Assembly (NCBI GenBank): GCA_012036375.1
Contig: JAAUOI010000160.1
Span: 1-6,932 of the forward strand
Direction: 5' to 3'
Source: Allobrachymonas sp.
GTDB lineage: Bacteria; Pseudomonadota; Gammaproteobacteria; Burkholderiales; Burkholderiaceae_C
Length of the DNA: 6,932 bases
Part shown: piece by piece, positions 5,104-6,932 of the stretch
Layout: each line of letters starts with the position of its first letter
How positions within the stretch are numbered: position 1 is the first letter of the stretch
Notes under the pieces: model-generated
What the model was told of the DNA's origin: nothing
The model's database searches: none
The model's input: only the letters and a program-made list of their open reading frames with translations
Made by a program: the position numbers and the translations under genes

Positions 5104-6402
5104 ATGCCCGGCTACTCAGACCCCGGTTTCGACACCCTCGCCCTGCACGCAGGCGCTGCGCCCGACCCCGCCACAGGCGCACGCGCCGTTCCAATTCATC
5201 TGTCCACCAGCTTCGTTTTTGAGAGCAGCGAACATGCCGCTTCGCTGTTCAACCTAGAACGCGCCGGCCATGTGTACAGCCGTATCAGTAACCCGACGAA
5301 TGCCGTTTTAGAGCAGCGCGTTTCAGCTTTGGAAGGCGGTATCGGCGCAATCGCCACGGCCTCTGGCCAAGCCGCCTTGCATTTGAGCATCGCCACGCTC
5401 ATGGGCGCAGGCTCACACATTGTCGCCTCCACTGCGCTTTATGGCGGCAGCCAAAACCTACTGCACTACACGATGCGCCGCTTCGGCATCGAGACGACTT
5501 TCGTGAAGCCCAATGACCTCGACGCATGGAAAGCCGCCGTGCGCCCCAACACCAAACTCTTCTTCGGCGAAACGGTCGGCAACCCGGGCATGGAAGTGCT
5601 GGATATTCCCACCATCGCCCAACTCGCACATGACAACGGCGTTCCGCTTCTTGTAGACAGCACCCTCACCTCGCCTTGGCTCATCAAGCCCTTTGAGCAT
5701 GGCGCCGACATCGTGTACCACTCGGCAACCAAATTTTTAAGTGGCCACGGCACGGTCATTGGCGGCATTGTCGTCGATGGCGGCTCTTTCGATTGGGAAA
5801 AATCAGGCAAATTTCCAGAACTCACCGATGCCTACGAAGGCTTCCACAACATGGTCTTCAGCGAAGAATCCACCGTGGGCGCATTTCTCTTGCGAGCACG
5901 GCGCGAAGGGTTGCGCGATTTCGGCGCTTGCATGAGCCCGCATACCGCATGGCTCATCCTGCAAGGCATCGAAACCCTGCCGCTGCGCATGGCGCAACAC
6001 GCCCGCAACACTGAGAAAATTGTGCAATTCTTGGCCGCGCATCCTTTCGTCTCCCGAGTCGGCCACCCCATGCTCGAATCTCACCCCAGCCACGCACTCG
6101 CTCAAAAACTCCTGCCACGCGGCGCAGGCAGCGTCTTCAGTTTCGACATGAAAGGCAGCCGCGAAGCCGGCAAGAAATTCATCGAGACACTCAAAGTGTT
6201 TTCTCACCTCGCCAACGTCGGCGATTGCCGCAGCCTAGTGATCCACCCCGCCAGCACCACCCATTTCCGCATGAGCGACGAAGCCCTAAGCGGCGCAGGC
6301 ATCGGCCCCGGCACGATTCGTCTCTCGATTGGTTTAGAAGATGCAGACGATTTGATTGATGATTTAAAGCGGGCGCTCAAAGCAGCTGTGAAGGCGGTTT
6401 GA
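5104..6402 (+). CDS. metY: O-acetylhomoserine aminocarboxypropyltransferase (O-acetylhomoserine sulfhydrylase)
   Basis: A 432-residue PLP enzyme of the Cys/Met metabolism (gamma-family) fold type I group, full length for MetY. It joins O-acetylhomoserine with sulfide (or methanethiol) to give homocysteine (or methionine) plus acetate in the cytoplasm, the direct sulfhydrylation route to methionine. The N-terminus FDTLALHAG and the PLP phosphate/active-site segment HVYSRISNPT are typical. SGQAALHLSIATLMGAG and VASTALYGGSQN follow. D185 in LLVDSTLTSP should contact the pyridine nitrogen, and K210 in HSATKFLSGHGT forms the Schiff base. The long insertion around GGSFDWEKSGKFPELTDAYEGFH separates MetY from shorter cystathionine enzymes. 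The C-terminal HPASTTHFRMSDEALSGAGI is also typical. Start chosen at the ATG with AGGAAA upstream. Transcribed alone on the plus strand. No clear terminator follows. O-succinylhomoserine sulfhydrylase (MetZ) is a less likely alternative. Confidence 0.93.
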   Translation: MPGYSDPGFDTLALHAGAAPDPATGARAVPIHLSTSFVFESSEHAASLFNLERAGHVYSRISNPTNAVLEQRVSALEGGIGAIATASGQAALHLSIATLMGAGSHIVASTALYGGSQNLLHYTMRRFGIETTFVKPNDLDAWKAAVRPNTKLFFGETVGNPGMEVLDIPTIAQLAHDNGVPLLVDSTLTSPWLIKPFEHGADIVYHSATKFLSGHGTVIGGIVVDGGSFDWEKSGKFPELTDAYEGFHNMVFSEESTVGAFLLRARREGLRDFGACMSPHTAWLILQGIETLPLRMAQHARNTEKIVQFLAAHPFVSRVGHPMLESHPSHALAQKLLPRGAGSVFSFDMKGSREAGKKFIETLKVFSHLANVGDCRSLVIHPASTTHFRMSDEALSGAGIGPGTIRLSIGLEDADDLIDDLKRALKAAVKAV

Positions 6403-6436
6403 TCGCCAGATGTTTATCGAAATGCGAATAGAAAAA

Positions 6437-6709
6437 TCATGCGGATCTTCGCCAGTTTTCTACTTGCAGCGAAGGCACGCGTCCTAGCTCGGATGTATTG
6501 TCCGTGACCAACGTAAAAACCACCGTGCAAGTTAATACCGGCAATCATGGAATCGCGCTCGCCAATACTTTTGCCCACATTGGCTAGAGCGGCGTGCAAT
6601 TGGCCTGCAAGCGCTGCGGCTTCTCGGCTCATCGGCACTACTTTGAATTCAATGGTGCGCGATTGACACAATGCAAGAGAACATTGGTGTCCAGCAAATA
6701 GCGCGTCAT
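6437..6709 (-). pseudogene. PIN-domain toxin (VapC-like), internally deleted and frameshifted
   Basis: The ATG at 6709 starts MTRYLLDTNVLLHCVNRAP, the first strand of a VapC PIN domain with its first acidic metal ligand (LDTN). The reading frame stops at 6638. The neighbouring frame resumes with FKVVPMSREAAALAGQLHAA and VGKSIGERDSMIAGI, the middle to late part of VapC with another acidic residue (ERD). Some 50 or more residues that normally lie between are missing. After a further one-base shift, at a run of five A on the plus strand (6515-6519), the sequence ends FTLVTDNTSELGRVPSLQVENW, the standard VapC C-terminus, with TGA at 6439-6437. VapC toxins are metal-dependent ribonucleases that cut tRNA or rRNA; this copy should be inactive. 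The A-run shift could be a sequencing error, but the deletion could not be explained by one base. Confidence 0.75.
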
Positions 6710-6825
6710 GACTTTGCTGCGAGCGCCTTGCGAAACAGCTCCATCTTGGCCAGCAGCTCTTTGCCCCACGCAGTTTGCTTGAGGTTTTTTGCTTTTTGAT
6801 CGCTTTGAAATTGAGAAAATTGTCC
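6706..6825 (-). pseudogene. Antitoxin-like C-terminal remnant upstream of the vapC pseudogene
   Basis: A 39-codon frame, closed upstream by TAA (6828-6826) and without its own ATG, ends QTAWGKELLAKMELFRKAL then AAKS and TGA. Its stop overlaps the ATG of the PIN pseudogene as ATGA, the normal coupling of vapB and vapC. The charged, helical tail suits the toxin-wrapping end of an antitoxin. The DNA-binding N-terminal part is absent or lost to frameshift. The antitoxin class cannot be named from this piece; the assignment rests mainly on position and overlap. Confidence 0.45.
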
Positions 6826-6932
6826 TTATAAGAAAATTTGTATAGAACTGCGGGGCGAGAAAGGGTAAATACCAGAAACAATGCAGCCAGTGGCAGGACA
6901 GTAAACACTACGATGTAAACCAAAATTGTTCG
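6826..6932 (-). other. Unidentified hydrophobic reading frame at the window edge
   Basis: Entering from the edge on the minus strand, one frame reads TILVYIVVFTVLPLAALFLV followed by FTLSRPAVLYKFSYKDNF, resembling a single membrane helix with a cytoplasmic tail. The same frame stays open into the antitoxin and toxin remnants, where it no longer makes sense as protein. It may be the end of a membrane-protein gene that is mostly outside the window, or a chance AT-rich frame. I do not recognise a family. Confidence 0.25.

Noticed and set aside
5025..5105. N-terminal extension of the CBS protein to 5105
   Set aside because: The ATG at 5024 has an ideal GAGGAG, and the extension would cover the whole divergent promoter region and the metY start.
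1..6932. CRISPR array, tRNA or rRNA gene, phage or transposase gene
   Set aside because: I looked for regularly spaced direct repeats, cloverleaf-like segments and recognisable integrase or transposase motifs and found none.

Overview
The window looks like chromosomal DNA of a betaproteobacterium, probably order Burkholderiales and Comamonadaceae-like. This is inferred from overall protein resemblance (a MetY-type sulfhydrylase, a YbjQ pair with an M48 peptidase, TupB) and moderately high GC. No rRNA or other taxonomic marker is present, so the placement is a judgement.

Left part (1-1091) is damaged or chimeric. Positions 2-469 encode the C-terminal half of an ornithine cyclodeaminase-family protein on the plus strand, in a codon style unlike the rest. 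About 150 bp follow (467-622, minus) that read as a piece of a SNF2-type helicase. This runs in frame into a tungstate-type ABC ATPase (623-1091, minus) that lacks its C-terminus and carries four single-base frameshifts. The intact permease tupB (1096-1809, minus) lies just upstream of the ATPase in its operon. A ModE-like dyad (1858-1881) sits before tupB. No tupA-like substrate-binding gene is visible.

The gene-free stretch 1810-2350 holds that operator, a compact GC hairpin (1921-1947) and a 153-bp element with near-perfect 31-bp inverted ends (2096-2248), which looks like a small non-autonomous repeat or hairpin element.

The middle (2351-5024) is a compact minus-strand cluster, read right to left: a twin-CBS-domain protein, a short YbjQ-family protein, a membrane-anchored YbjQ paralogue, a membrane-anchored M48 metallopeptidase and the YbaK aminoacyl-tRNA deacylase. 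Gaps are 41 nt, 6 nt, 21 nt and a 4-nt overlap. The last four are probably one operon, and the CBS gene may lead it.

On the right, metY (5104-6402, plus), an O-acetylhomoserine sulfhydrylase of methionine biosynthesis, is divergent from the CBS gene across about 80 bp. After it, 6437-6825 (minus) holds the remains of a toxin-antitoxin pair: a PIN-domain VapC gene with a large internal deletion and a frameshift, preceded by the C-terminal end of an antitoxin-like reading frame. The last 100 bp contain an unidentified hydrophobic reading frame cut by the window edge.

I see no clear new multi-gene defence or metabolic system. The observations most worth checking are the inverted-repeat element, the ModE-like operator, the three-way junction at the left and the collapsed vapBC locus.
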